Assembly (NCBI RefSeq): GCF_965204125.1
Contig: NZ_OZ241968.1
Span: 744,001-808,000 of the forward strand
DNA: 64,000 nucleotides
Reading direction: 5' to 3'
Origin: Poriferisodalis sp965204125
GTDB lineage: Bacteria; Actinomycetota; Acidimicrobiia; Acidimicrobiales; Poriferisodalaceae
The notes under the pieces were generated by a model. It saw nothing but the letters and a program-made list of their open reading frames with translations, had not been told where the DNA came from and did no database searches. The position numbers and the translations under genes are program-made. Position 1 is the stretch's first letter; every line of letters starts with the position of its first letter. Below, in pieces: positions 1-8,940 of the stretch.

Positions 1-2
1 GC

Positions 3-869
3 GAGGGCCGCGCCGAGTCGTGCTTCGCCATGACCGAGCCCGAGGTGGCCGGCTCGGATCCCACGCTCATCCAGACCCGCGGCTACCCAGACGGCGACGA
101 GTGGGTGCTGAACGGGCACAAGTGGTTCATCTCGAACGCGCACCGGTCCAAGTTCGCCATCCTCATCGCCCGCACCGAGGACAATCCCGACATCCCCCAG
201 GCCGGCAACTCAGCGTTCATTGTCGACCTGCCAGCCGACGGCTGGACGGAGGTGCGCCAGATCGAGACCATGCACGGCTCGACGGGCCACAGCGAGATCC
301 TCATCGAGGACCTGCGAGTCGGCGCCGGCCAGATGCTGGGCGGTCGAGGACAGGGACACCTGCTCGGCCAGTACCGGCTGGGGCCGGCGCGCCTGGCGCA
401 CTGCATGCGCTGGATCGCCCAGGCTCAGACGGCGCTCGACATGATGGTCGATCGGTCGCTCAACCGGTTCGCCCACGGTTCGCTGCTCGCCGAGAAGCAG
501 GGCATCCAGTGGATGATCGCCGACAGCACCATGGAGCTGTACCAGGCGAAGCTGATGGTGCTGCACGCGGCCTACAAGGTCGACCGGGCGCAAGCCGGCA
601 CAGGCGAAGACTTCAAGGCCGAAGTGTCGATGGCGAAGCACTTCGTGGCGAACATGCTCGGGCGGGTCATCGACCGGTCGATCCAGGTGCACGGAGCGCT
701 GGGCTATTCCACCGACACCCCGCTGGCGCACATGTACCAGCACGCCCGCTGGGCCCGTTTCGCCGACGGCGCCGATGAGGTGCACCAGATGCGCATCGCG
801 CAGCGCACCATCGCCGCCTACACCGACACCGGCAGCACCGGGGCCGCCACCGGCAACCTGCCGGTGTGA
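3..869 (+). CDS. acyl-CoA dehydrogenase family protein, 5'-truncated
   Basis: This is the C-terminal ~288 residues of an acyl-CoA dehydrogenase, an FAD enzyme that introduces an alpha-beta double bond into acyl-CoA. The reading frame is open from the window edge, so the true start lies upstream. The fragment opens with the family motif C-F-A-M-T-E-P-E-V-A-G-S-D (flavin/substrate loop), then the beta-domain stretch G-H-K-W-F-I-S-N-A, and ends with the alpha-helical domain, including the Q-V-H-G-A-L-G-Y motif that normally contacts FAD. Substrate chain length cannot be told. Family assignment is firm from these motifs; the role is inferred only from the family. Confidence 0.9.
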   Translation, partial: EGRAESCFAMTEPEVAGSDPTLIQTRGYPDGDEWVLNGHKWFISNAHRSKFAILIARTEDNPDIPQAGNSAFIVDLPADGWTEVRQIETMHGSTGHSEILIEDLRVGAGQMLGGRGQGHLLGQYRLGPARLAHCMRWIAQAQTALDMMVDRSLNRFAHGSLLAEKQGIQWMIADSTMELYQAKLMVLHAAYKVDRAQAGTGEDFKAEVSMAKHFVANMLGRVIDRSIQVHGALGYSTDTPLAHMYQHARWARFADGADEVHQMRIAQRTIAAYTDTGSTGAATGNLPV

Positions 870-940
870 GCGTGCCCGACGAGCGAACTGCCATATGAGC
901 GGCCAGCGAGACACCTCGTGAGCCGCGCCCAGCGGGTCCG

Positions 941-1663
941 ATGAGTGTCCTCGAGTACTTGATCGCGGCGCTGTTCGTGGCCGCCGGGGCGGGAACGCAG
1001 GCGTGCATCGGCATCGGCATGGGCTTGATCGTGGGCCCGGTGCTGGTGACCATCGAGCCGACGGGGATTCCCGGACCCATGCTGATGCTCGCCGGTGGCA
1101 TCAACCTCCGCAACGCCATCGCGGACCGAGCGGCCCTGAACGCTCCTGCTCTGCGCAGGCAGTTGATTGCAGCGCCGCTCGGTCTCGTCGGCGGTGTCGC
1201 GCTGCTGACCGTGCTGAGCGACCGCTCGCTGGCGATCGCTGTGAGCGTGTTCGTGCTGGCAGCCGTGGCGGTGCAAGCCATCGGATTCCGGCCGCCCGAG
1301 GGCCGGCGAGCCGATTATGCGGCCGGTGCCGGAACAGCGTTCTCGTCGTCGGTGGCGGCCGTGCCCGGGCCGGTGTATGCCGTCTTCGCCAGCCACTGGG
1401 AACCAGCCGCTCTGCGGGCCACCTTGGCTACCTTCATGCTGTTCGTCGGCACGGCGATCATCGCTGCCCTCGTCATCATCGGGGAGTTCGGCCTGCGCGA
1501 GCTGTGGCTCGCGCTGGGCCTGCTGCCCGCCGTCGCACTCGGGCTGCCGATCGGCAGGTGGCTGCGGCCGAGGATTGCAGGACCGCGCTTTCGGATCATC
1601 GTGCTGTCGGTGGCGGCAACCAGCGCCACTGTCGTGCTCGTCCGCCAGCTCGCGGCCGGCTAG
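941..1663 (+). CDS. TauE/SafE (TSUP) family membrane transporter
   Basis: A 240-residue, almost entirely hydrophobic protein with about eight predicted membrane segments in two similar halves. An N-terminal G-x-G-x-G-x-G-rich helix (residues ~15-35) is typical of the TSUP family, which exports sulfite, sulfoacetate or related anions. It starts 71 bp after the acyl-CoA dehydrogenase and is followed by a convergent aminotransferase, so it is probably expressed with upstream genes. Export of sulfite after sulfonate breakdown is one possible role, since an SsuD-like monooxygenase lies about 55 kb away. That link is speculative. Confidence 0.75.
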   Translation: MSVLEYLIAALFVAAGAGTQACIGIGMGLIVGPVLVTIEPTGIPGPMLMLAGGINLRNAIADRAALNAPALRRQLIAAPLGLVGGVALLTVLSDRSLAIAVSVFVLAAVAVQAIGFRPPEGRRADYAAGAGTAFSSSVAAVPGPVYAVFASHWEPAALRATLATFMLFVGTAIIAALVIIGEFGLRELWLALGLLPAVALGLPIGRWLRPRIAGPRFRIIVLSVAATSATVVLVRQLAAG

Positions 1664-1700
1664 GGGTCATCGGGGCTCGGCGAAGCCTCGGCGTGTTCGT

Positions 1701-2927
1701 CTAGGACCAGGGATCCTCGGGGCCGGGGGTCGGCTTGGGCACCGGCGTGGTTGCCTCGGCGATGACGCTGGCCGCTGCTGCGGCCCCCGAACCGCCCATC
1801 GGCGCATCCATGGATCCGAGCACGGCCTCGATGGTGCCGATGGTCCCGAGCAGCATCGGCGGGTTGAGGTGCCCCATGTGCCCGATGCGGAACGCCGCAT
1901 CGGGGTCGCCTTGAATGTTGAGTCCCAAGGTGAGGCCAGCTTCGTTTTCGCACGTATGGCGGATCTGGCCAGCCGGCACCTCGCCCGTGCGCACCAGCGT
2001 CACCGAGTTCGCGCGATGCGACGGCACCGGCACGTTCAGCTCGAGCGCGCCCGGAGCCGACCATGCATCCACCGCAGCATGCACGGCACGCGCCATCACA
2101 TCGTGGCGCGCCCAGATGTTCTCCAAGCCCTCCTCGTCGATCATGTCGAGCGCTTCGGCGAGGCCCCACAGGTGCTGGACCGGCGGGGTGCCGCAGAAGA
2201 TCCAGTAGTGGGCGTCGGGATCGGTCCGCCGGGACCAGTCCCAGTAGGCGGTGCGCAGGTCGGCTCGCTGATGTGCTTCCCATGCCTTCGGACCCACCCA
2301 GACAATGCCGAGGCCCGGCGGCACCATCAGGCCCTTCTGGCTGCCCGCGACCGTTACGTCCACACCCCAGGCGTCCATCTCGAAGGGCTCGCAACCCAGT
2401 GACGCCACGCAGTCGGCCATCAGCAGCGCCGGGTGCTCGGCCTCATCCAGTGCACGTCGCACTGCGGCGATGTCATTTCGCACGGTGGTCGAGGTGTCGG
2501 TCTGGGCGACGAAGACCGCCGCAAACTCCCGTCCGACGTCGGCGCGCAGCCGGTCCAGCACGGCATCGAATTCGATGGCTGCCCGATCGGGTGCGTGCAG
2601 CACTTCGAACTTGACACCGCTCATGGCGGCCATCTCGGCCCAGTTCGTGGCGAAATGGCCCACCTCGAGCACGAGCACTTTGTCGCCGCGGGAGAGCGTG
2701 TTCGTCGTGGCCATCTCCCACGCACCGTGCCCGTTGGAGATGGCGATGTAGGCCCGGTGCTCGGTGCGGGCCAGCGCGGGCAGCCGCTCCAGCAGGGAGT
2801 AGGTGAGGTTGACCACCTCGCCCTCGTAGATGTTCGGGAGGGGACGGCGCATCGCGTTCAGCACCCGATCCGGGATGACCGACGGCCCGGGAATCATGAC
2901 CAGCGGCCGGCCGTATCGCAGCGACAT
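1701..2927 (-). CDS. class V aminotransferase (serine/alanine-glyoxylate type)
   Basis: A PLP-dependent aminotransferase of fold type I, class V, 408 residues. The start at 2927 is chosen because a GGAGGG ribosome site precedes it by 7 bases; the frame stays open 14 codons further upstream. The N-terminus (G-P-S-V-I-P at ~14-19) matches the alanine-glyoxylate/serine-glyoxylate aminotransferase group. The PLP lysine is in A-G-S-Q-K-G-L (~residue 190), after the D-C-V-A-S-L-G segment that holds the PLP-ring aspartate. It is divergent from the class III aminotransferase at 3075. Amino donor specificity (serine, alanine, ureidoglycine, aminoethylphosphonate) is not decided by the sequence. Confidence 0.85.
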   Translation of the reverse strand: MSLRYGRPLVMIPGPSVIPDRVLNAMRRPLPNIYEGEVVNLTYSLLERLPALARTEHRAYIAISNGHGAWEMATTNTLSRGDKVLVLEVGHFATNWAEMAAMSGVKFEVLHAPDRAAIEFDAVLDRLRADVGREFAAVFVAQTDTSTTVRNDIAAVRRALDEAEHPALLMADCVASLGCEPFEMDAWGVDVTVAGSQKGLMVPPGLGIVWVGPKAWEAHQRADLRTAYWDWSRRTDPDAHYWIFCGTPPVQHLWGLAEALDMIDEEGLENIWARHDVMARAVHAAVDAWSAPGALELNVPVPSHRANSVTLVRTGEVPAGQIRHTCENEAGLTLGLNIQGDPDAAFRIGHMGHLNPPMLLGTIGTIEAVLGSMDAPMGGSGAAAAASVIAEATTPVPKPTPGPEDPWS

Positions 2928-3074
2928 CGCAACTCCCTCCGGCAGCCGCGCCTGCCAGCGCCCCGCCAAACGCCATCAGCCTAAGGAGGCTGAGCCTCGG
3001 GCACGAGCGCACGCGTAGGCTGCGCCCAAGCCTCTGCCCAGGCTCTCGGGAGCGCAAACACGGGGGTGTCCACC

Positions 3075-4295
3075 ATGGACAGCAACGCACTCATCCATCC
3101 ATATTCGATTGTCAGCCGCAGCGAGAATGAGTTCATTCGGATCGTCTCGGGCGAGGGCGTCAAACTCACCGACGACGCTGGCAACGAGTACATCGACGGC
3201 CTCGCCAGTCTGTGGCTGTGCCAGATCGGCCACGGAAACCGCACCGTCATAGATGCCATCGGCGCGCAGCTCAATCAGCTGGCGACCTACAACACATTCG
3301 AGCCCTTCTCCAACGGCCCCGCGGTCGAACTCGCCGAGATGGTCCGCGCTCGATCGCAGCACCCCGACGGGCGAGTGTTCCTGGCATGTTCGGGCTCCGA
3401 AGCCGTGGACACGGCACTGAAGTTCGCCCGTCGCGTTCACCATCTCAAGGGCGACACCGATCGGCAGATCATCGTTCGGCGCTCCGCCGGCTACCACGGC
3501 GTGAATGTGGGCGGTACCAGCGTGCAGGGCGGAGCTGCTTACCGCGAGGGCTGGGGCGATCTCATGCCCCACGTGGTCGAGATACCCAACGACGACGTCG
3601 AGCCCGCCGCGCAGCTCTTCGCAGAGCAGGGCGAGCGCATTGCGGCGGTCATCTCCGAGCCCATTCAGGGCGCCGGGGGCGTTGTTCCGCCGCCGTCCGG
3701 GTATTTCGAGGGGCTTCGTCGACTGTGCACCGAACACGGCGCCTTGTTGATCTTCGACGAGGTCATCTGCGGCTTCGGACGCACCGGTAGCTGGTTCGGC
3801 GGTCAAGCCTTCGGCGTGGCACCGGACATGTTCACGTTCGCGAAGGGGGTCACGTCGGGCTACATCCCCTTGGCCGGCGTGCTGGTGTCACGCGACATCG
3901 CTGACCTGCTTGAGGCCGACGAGACCAAGTTCATGCACGGTTACACCTACTCCGGTCACCCGACAGCCTGCGCGGCCGGGATCGCGAACATCGGCGTCAT
4001 CGAGTCTGAAGGACTGGTCGATCGGGCAAGCGAGATCGGCGACCGGATGGAAGAGGGCTTCCTGGCGCTCCAAGGCGACGGGATGATCGACAGCTACCGC
4101 GGACTTGGCGGTATCTGGGCCTGCGACTTGGGCCGAGACGCCACCGAGGCCAAGGAGGCCTTCCTCAAGCGAGGCGTCATCACGCGGTCCATCGGCAATG
4201 CACTCGCGTTCTGTCCGCCGCTCATCATCACCGACGACGAGATCGGACTGCTGTTCGACCGGCTCGACGACGCACTGCGCGCCACGGCGCCCTAG
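3075..4295 (+). CDS. class III aminotransferase (omega-amino acid/pyruvate type)
   Basis: A 406-residue PLP aminotransferase of class III, the group that includes beta-alanine-, taurine- and diamine-pyruvate transaminases. Landmarks are the glycine-rich phosphate loop (F-L-A-C-S-G-S-E-A, ~100-108), the D-E-V-I-C-G-F-G-R-T-G motif with the PLP-pyridine aspartate (~225-235), and the Schiff-base lysine in F-A-K-G-V-T-S-G-Y (~255). The ATG at 3075 is preferred; an in-frame GTG at 3066 is an alternative. A SnoaL-like gene follows 29 bp later, after an AGGAGG site. Substrate is unknown; taurine or beta-alanine are plausible only by family. Confidence 0.87.
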   Translation: MDSNALIHPYSIVSRSENEFIRIVSGEGVKLTDDAGNEYIDGLASLWLCQIGHGNRTVIDAIGAQLNQLATYNTFEPFSNGPAVELAEMVRARSQHPDGRVFLACSGSEAVDTALKFARRVHHLKGDTDRQIIVRRSAGYHGVNVGGTSVQGGAAYREGWGDLMPHVVEIPNDDVEPAAQLFAEQGERIAAVISEPIQGAGGVVPPPSGYFEGLRRLCTEHGALLIFDEVICGFGRTGSWFGGQAFGVAPDMFTFAKGVTSGYIPLAGVLVSRDIADLLEADETKFMHGYTYSGHPTACAAGIANIGVIESEGLVDRASEIGDRMEEGFLALQGDGMIDSYRGLGGIWACDLGRDATEAKEAFLKRGVITRSIGNALAFCPPLIITDDEIGLLFDRLDDALRATAP

Positions 4296-4324
4296 ATCGC
4301 TTCGCAACAGGAGGACTGACGACC

Positions 4325-4756
4325 ATGGAATCTGCCGAGACGCGGGCATTGATGGAGCGCTACTACGCAGCGCTGACCACCGCAGACCGAGACACCATGC
4401 TGGAGTGTCTCGACCCGGAGGTCACGTGGGTGCTGCCCGAGACGGCCGCCCAGGGCAACGCCGTCGACACGATGACAGGCGCAAAGGAGGTGGTGGAGGC
4501 CTTGGGAGGTCGTGTCGTCAGGCAGACCTTCGACATCTCCCAGCCGATCAGCCTCGAAGTCCGCAGGATGATCGTCGACGGCGGCACCGCCGTTGTGCAG
4601 CAGCGGCTGACGGCCACCGCCAAGGCCACCGGTCGCGACTACGACAACCAGTACTGCTGGGTGTACGACTGCCGCGATGGATTGATCGCCCACATGGAGG
4701 AATACACCGACACGCTCTACGCGGCTCAGCGGATGGGCTGGGACATCGAGGGCTGA
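4325..4756 (+). CDS. SnoaL-like / NTF2-fold protein
   Basis: A 143-residue single-domain protein with the look of the SnoaL-like NTF2 fold: an N-terminal helix pair (L-M-E-R-Y-Y-A-A-L, D-R-D-T-M-L-E-C-L-D-P-E-V-T-W) followed by beta strands, with an aromatic/acidic C-terminal strand (I-A-H-M-E-E-Y-T-D). A strong AGGAGGACTGAC ribosome site precedes it. Members range from polyketide cyclases and dehydratases to small-molecule binders, so no reaction can be given. It probably shares a transcript with the class III aminotransferase. Confidence 0.7.
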   Translation: MESAETRALMERYYAALTTADRDTMLECLDPEVTWVLPETAAQGNAVDTMTGAKEVVEALGGRVVRQTFDISQPISLEVRRMIVDGGTAVVQQRLTATAKATGRDYDNQYCWVYDCRDGLIAHMEEYTDTLYAAQRMGWDIEG

Positions 4757-4882
4757 CATTCCTGCGCGCCGGCAAGCACGGCTGTCGCCTCACGCGGCAC
4801 AATCAAGACGTCGCAACCGAGACATCGCAACCGAGAGATCACATCCGGGGCGTCGGACGCGCAAGCTTCAGGAGATATCGCC

Positions 4883-6580
4883 ATGAGCACCTACGACATC
4901 GTCATCAAGGACGGGATGATCTTCGACGGCACCGGGGCACCGAGGGTGCGCGGCGACGTCGGCATCGCCGGTGGACGCATCGCCGCTGTCGGCCGGGTCG
5001 ACGCCCGCGAGGGCGCCAAGGTCATCGACGCCTCCGGCATGCACATTGCCCCCGGCTTCGTCGACCTGCACACTCACTACGACGCGCAGGTTTTCTGGGA
5101 CCCCTACTGCACGCTGTCGGGCTGGCACGGCATCACCTCGGTCGCCATCGGCAACTGCGGCTTCGGCTTCGCCCCGGTGGATCCCGACATGCGCGAGTAC
5201 GCCATGCGCTCGATGACCCGCGTCGAGGCCATCCCCTACGAGTCGATGCGCCAGGGCATGCCCTGGGACTGGGTGACCTTCCCGGAGTACCTGGACAGCC
5301 TCGAACGCACGCCCAAGGCGATGAACATCCTGCCGTACGTGCCGATCGGCCCGATGCTGGTGATGGTGCTCGGCCTCGACGACGCGAAGTCTGGGCGGCT
5401 GCCCACCGAAGGCGAGCACGAGATGCTGGCCAAGCTGGTGCACGAGGCGATGGATGCGGGCGGCTGCGGCTGGTCGGCACAGCGGCTGCCTCCGACCGGG
5501 CCCGCTGCGGTGCAGCGCGACTGGGACGGCACGCCGATGCCGACCGACATGATGAACGACGAGACCGCCCGGGTGCTGGCCCGCGTGCTGGCCGAGCGCA
5601 ATGAGGGCGTCGTGCAGATGACGCTCACCAGCGGCAACGTCGCCCACGACATGGCCCACCTCGAGGAGATCGCATCGATCAGCGGCCGGCCGCTGCTGCA
5701 CAACGTGGTGCAGGCGTTCGAGGACAAGCCCAACATCCACCGCCGTCAGATCGAATGGCTGGAGCGCTGCCGCGAGCAGGGCGTTCCGGTGTACGGCCAG
5801 GGCGTGACCAGCGATGCCGGTTTCACATTCACTCTCGAAGACTGGAACCTCTACGACGACTCCGAGGCCTGGATGGAAGCCTGCATGGGCGACAAGGACG
5901 AGCGCCTGGCCAAGATGGCCGATCCCGAGCGCCGGCAAGCCCTCAAGGACACGATGCCCCGCACGGCGACCGCGGGAATCGAGACCGTGACCATCCTGTC
6001 GCCGCGCAGCGAATCGACCGAGCAGTACCGGGAGATGTCGGTGGGCCAGGCGGCCGAAGTCGCCGGCAAGCACCCGGTGGACCTCATGCTCGACGTGGCC
6101 GTGACGGACGGGCTCGACACCTTGTTCTTCGTGGCGCCGCCGCAGGGCAGCTCAGAACTGCTGCGCGACGTGGTGCAGTACCCGCACATGCTGTTCGGCG
6201 TGTCCGACGGCGGGGCGCACACCAAGTTCCTCACCGCAGGGCGCTACCCCACCGAGACGCTCTCCGAGCAGGTGCGTGAGAACCAGTGGGTGACCTACGA
6301 GGAAGCGCATCGGCGGCTGGCGGCGCTTCCCGCGCAGCTCGCCGGATTCCGCGACCGGGGCCTGATCCGCCAGGGCGGCCCCGCTGACGTCGTGGTGTAC
6401 GACCCGGAGAACCTGGCAGTCGGCCCGAACGAGGTGGTGCACGACCTGCCGGGCGGCGAGTGGCGCCGCATCCAGCGGGCCAGCGGCTACCGCAGCGTCA
6501 TCGTGAACGGCGCCGAGACCATCTCAGAGGACACCCAGACCGAGACCTACAGCGGCCAGCTCCTCCGCCACGGCGGCTAG
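4883..6580 (+). CDS. N-acyl-D-amino-acid deacylase-like amidohydrolase
   Basis: A 565-residue member of the amidohydrolase superfamily, closest in layout to N-acyl-D-amino-acid deacylases (D-aminoacylases). Residues 1-60 form the beta-sandwich half (I-K-D-G-M-I-F-D-G-T-G). They are followed by the metal motif G-F-V-D-L-H-T-H-Y-D-A-Q (~60-70). Later motifs are the Q-x-x-T-S-D-A-G segment (~310) and G-V-S-D-G-G-A-H (~445), which carries the catalytic aspartate. The C-terminal tail returns to the sandwich (G-G-P-A-D-V-V-V-Y-D-P). An AGGAGA site precedes the ATG. The hydrolysed amide is not known. Confidence 0.85.
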   Translation: MSTYDIVIKDGMIFDGTGAPRVRGDVGIAGGRIAAVGRVDAREGAKVIDASGMHIAPGFVDLHTHYDAQVFWDPYCTLSGWHGITSVAIGNCGFGFAPVDPDMREYAMRSMTRVEAIPYESMRQGMPWDWVTFPEYLDSLERTPKAMNILPYVPIGPMLVMVLGLDDAKSGRLPTEGEHEMLAKLVHEAMDAGGCGWSAQRLPPTGPAAVQRDWDGTPMPTDMMNDETARVLARVLAERNEGVVQMTLTSGNVAHDMAHLEEIASISGRPLLHNVVQAFEDKPNIHRRQIEWLERCREQGVPVYGQGVTSDAGFTFTLEDWNLYDDSEAWMEACMGDKDERLAKMADPERRQALKDTMPRTATAGIETVTILSPRSESTEQYREMSVGQAAEVAGKHPVDLMLDVAVTDGLDTLFFVAPPQGSSELLRDVVQYPHMLFGVSDGGAHTKFLTAGRYPTETLSEQVRENQWVTYEEAHRRLAALPAQLAGFRDRGLIRQGGPADVVVYDPENLAVGPNEVVHDLPGGEWRRIQRASGYRSVIVNGAETISEDTQTETYSGQLLRHGG

Positions 6581-6610
6581 CGGCCCGCACCCGCGACCCC
6601 AGGGGGAACC

Positions 6611-7771
6611 ATGACGACGTATGCAGGCGAGCGGCTGATTCACGACACCGACAGCCACCTGATGGAACCGGTGGATTGGCTGGCGAGCTACGCCGACAGC
6701 TCCGTGGCCGCCAAGCTCCGGGACCTGAGCTTGTTGGGCGGGGGCGACGCGGCGACGCACGAGCTGGTGGAGCAGTGCTGGGCGCGGCGCGACGATCCTG
6801 AGGAGACGGCCAAGCTGGCGGCCGACGTGGTGGGCGGGCCGAAGGGCTATTTCGCCTACGGCTCCATGGACGCCAACGAACGGGTCGGAGCGCTCGACCA
6901 GCTGGGCTTCGCCAGCCAGCTCGTGTTCACGACGTTCGCGCACACGCAGTTCCACGCCCGCGGCGATGTCGACCTGGCGTACGGCGGCGCATCCGCCCAC
7001 AACCGCGGTATCGCCGACTTCTGCTCGGTGGACCCGCGGCTGTTGGGCGTGGCGTTCGTGCCGCTAGAAGACCCGCAGCGCACCGTCGAGTGTGCGCGGG
7101 AGGCCATCGAGGTGGGATGCAAGGCCGCATGGATCCCTCACGGCGTGCCGACCGAGATGAGCCCCACCCATCCCGACTTCGACCCGCTGTGGGCGCTGTT
7201 GTCTGAGGCCGGCGTGCCGGTGCTGATGCACCTCGGGCCGAACGGCGGCAACCAGCTGCCGAAGACGTACCACAACAACGGGCGTACTCCGGGCAAGGAC
7301 TTCGTGGGCGGCGGCGAGAACATGCGCTCGAAGGATTTCCTGAACCTGTACCACGACGCCGAAAACCTGCTGGCCTGCATGGTGCTGGACGGCATCTTCG
7401 AGAAGTTCCCAGAATTGCGCTGCGGGCTAATCGAGCTGGGCGCCGGCTGGGTGCCCAACCTGCTGCGCTCGCTGGACAACAGTGTCAAGGCGTTCGGCCG
7501 GCACGAGCCTGAACTGTCCAAGCTGACCATGGCGCCCTCGGACTACATCCGCCGCCAGGTGCGGTTCACGCCGTGGCACTTCGAGGACGTGGGCTGGCTG
7601 GTGGCCAACAGCGGGCCGGAGCTGTTCCTGTTCTCATCGGACTGGCCGCACCCTGAAGGCGGCCGCGACCCGATTGCGGAGTTCCAAGCCTCCTTCACCG
7701 CGGCCGGTCTCAGCGAGGGCACCACTGCGCCGTTCTGGGCCGGCAACGCCTCATTCCTGCTCGGCGTGTAG
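6611..7771 (+). CDS. ACMSD-type amidohydrolase (amidohydrolase_2)
   Basis: A 386-residue metal-dependent hydrolase/decarboxylase of the amidohydrolase_2 (ACMSD-like) family. It starts D-T-D-S-H-L-M-E-P, where the usual first metal pair is modified to D-x-H. It has a central L-M-H-L-G-P-N-G segment (~residue 210) with the metal histidine. It ends with the family's catalytic aspartate motif S-S-D-W-P-H-P-E-G (~345). It follows the D-aminoacylase-like gene by 30 bp with an AGGGGGAACC site, so the two are likely co-transcribed. The substrate, usually a carboxylated aromatic or lactone, is unknown. Confidence 0.82.
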   Translation: MTTYAGERLIHDTDSHLMEPVDWLASYADSSVAAKLRDLSLLGGGDAATHELVEQCWARRDDPEETAKLAADVVGGPKGYFAYGSMDANERVGALDQLGFASQLVFTTFAHTQFHARGDVDLAYGGASAHNRGIADFCSVDPRLLGVAFVPLEDPQRTVECAREAIEVGCKAAWIPHGVPTEMSPTHPDFDPLWALLSEAGVPVLMHLGPNGGNQLPKTYHNNGRTPGKDFVGGGENMRSKDFLNLYHDAENLLACMVLDGIFEKFPELRCGLIELGAGWVPNLLRSLDNSVKAFGRHEPELSKLTMAPSDYIRRQVRFTPWHFEDVGWLVANSGPELFLFSSDWPHPEGGRDPIAEFQASFTAAGLSEGTTAPFWAGNASFLLGV

Positions 7772-7866
7772 CGCTGCTGGGCCCACTCGGGCCGACGGTA
7801 GATTTGGCGCTCTAGCGCTGCAATGGCCGCGCCCGGCGGCTCGAGTCGCGGCGCAGGAGAGCAGAC

Positions 7867-8475
7867 ATGGCTGAGAATCCCGATCAGCATTCCGAGCGCC
7901 AGCATTCCCGCACAGCACTGCTCGTCGTGGACGTGCAGCCCACCTTCTGCGAGGGCGGCGCACTGGCCGTCGAGGGCGGCAACGATGTCGCCGCCAACGT
8001 GGCCGACCTGCTTGCCGGCGAGCACGGCTACGACCTCGTGGTGACCACCCAGGACTGGCATATCGACCCGGGCGATCACTTCAGCGACGAGCCCGACTTC
8101 GTCGACACGTGGCCGCCCCACGGAGTGGCCGGCACCGCGGAGGCCGAACTGCACCCCGCACTCGACGCTGTCGTCGATCGCATCGACGCGGGCGTGCGCA
8201 AGGGCATGCACGCTGCCGCCTATTCCGGCTTCGAAGGCACGGATGACAGCGGTCGGGCGCTCAACGAGGTGCTGGCCGCCGCTGCCATCACCGATGTCGA
8301 CGTTGTCGGGATCGCGTTCGACCACTGCGTGCGTGCCACTGCGATGGACGCAGCGGCGAACGGCTACTCGACCACGGTGATCGATGGGCTCTCCGCCTCG
8401 GTGGCGCCCGAGACCGATGCCGCTGCTCGCACCCAGCTCGCCGGTGCCGGCATCGACGTCATCGCCTCTCGCTGA
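7867..8475 (+). CDS. pncA: nicotinamidase (isochorismatase-like hydrolase)
   Basis: A 202-residue cysteine hydrolase that most likely converts nicotinamide to nicotinate for NAD salvage. The PncA set of residues is present: catalytic aspartate in L-V-V-D-V-Q-P-T-F (~22), metal-site motif D-W-H-I-D-P-G-D-H-F (~62-71), catalytic lysine in V-R-K-G-M-H (~117), and nucleophilic cysteine in A-F-D-H-C-V (~157). The metal motif separates it from metal-free isochorismatases. AGGAGAGCAGAC precedes the ATG. It faces the chorismate mutase gene tail to tail. Confidence 0.85.
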   Translation: MAENPDQHSERQHSRTALLVVDVQPTFCEGGALAVEGGNDVAANVADLLAGEHGYDLVVTTQDWHIDPGDHFSDEPDFVDTWPPHGVAGTAEAELHPALDAVVDRIDAGVRKGMHAAAYSGFEGTDDSGRALNEVLAAAAITDVDVVGIAFDHCVRATAMDAAANGYSTTVIDGLSASVAPETDAAARTQLAGAGIDVIASR

Positions 8476-8508
8476 ACCGCCTCGCAGCCCGCCTGCGATC
8501 TCGTCGAG

Positions 8509-8823
8509 CTAGAGGGTTTCCTGCTCAATGGTTAACTCGCTGCCCGTCTCGGCGATGCGTTTGTGGTTGCGAATCACCTCGTCCATCACGAAGTGCACAA
8601 ACCTCTCGCAGAAGTCGGGATCGAGTCCCTCGGCCAAGGCGAGCCGGCGCAAGCCGTCCACCTGCTCATGCTGGCGCGGCAGGTCGACCGGCGGCAGGTC
8701 ATTCGCAGCCTTGTAGACGCCGATGTCGTGAGTGATGCGGAATCGCTCCGCGAGCAGGCGCACCAGCTCAGCATCGACCTTGTCGATGCTGCGGCGGAAT
8801 GCGGCGAGCTCGTCGTCGGACAT
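8509..8823 (-). CDS. chorismate mutase, AroQ type
   Basis: A free-standing 104-residue all-helical chorismate mutase that turns chorismate into prephenate for phenylalanine/tyrosine synthesis. The long first helix carries F-R-R-S-I-D-K-V-D-A-E-L-V-R-L-L-A-E-R, followed by the active-site lysine region I-G-V-Y-K. The third helix (F-V-H-F-V-M-D-E-V-I) ends with the usual partner residues. No signal peptide is visible, so it should be cytoplasmic. Size and helix pattern match AroQ-type domains found alone in many actinobacteria. Confidence 0.82.
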   Translation of the reverse strand: MSDDELAAFRRSIDKVDAELVRLLAERFRITHDIGVYKAANDLPPVDLPRQHEQVDGLRRLALAEGLDPDFCERFVHFVMDEVIRNHKRIAETGSELTIEQETL

Positions 8824-8940
8824 CGGCCCTGTTTCTAGCCCATCGAGCCGCGACAGCCACCGGACGAGGGGCGCAGCAAACGGTGCGGTGCAGCGACTGG
8901 CCCGGGCGGGGGCGGGCAGGGCTTGGCTACGGTTTGCGCC

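Noticed and set aside
1701..4295. A taurine catabolic pair (aminotransferase with the sulfite exporter at 941).
   Set aside because: No sulfoacetaldehyde acetyltransferase or taurine transporter is visible, and the aminotransferase motifs do not identify taurine.
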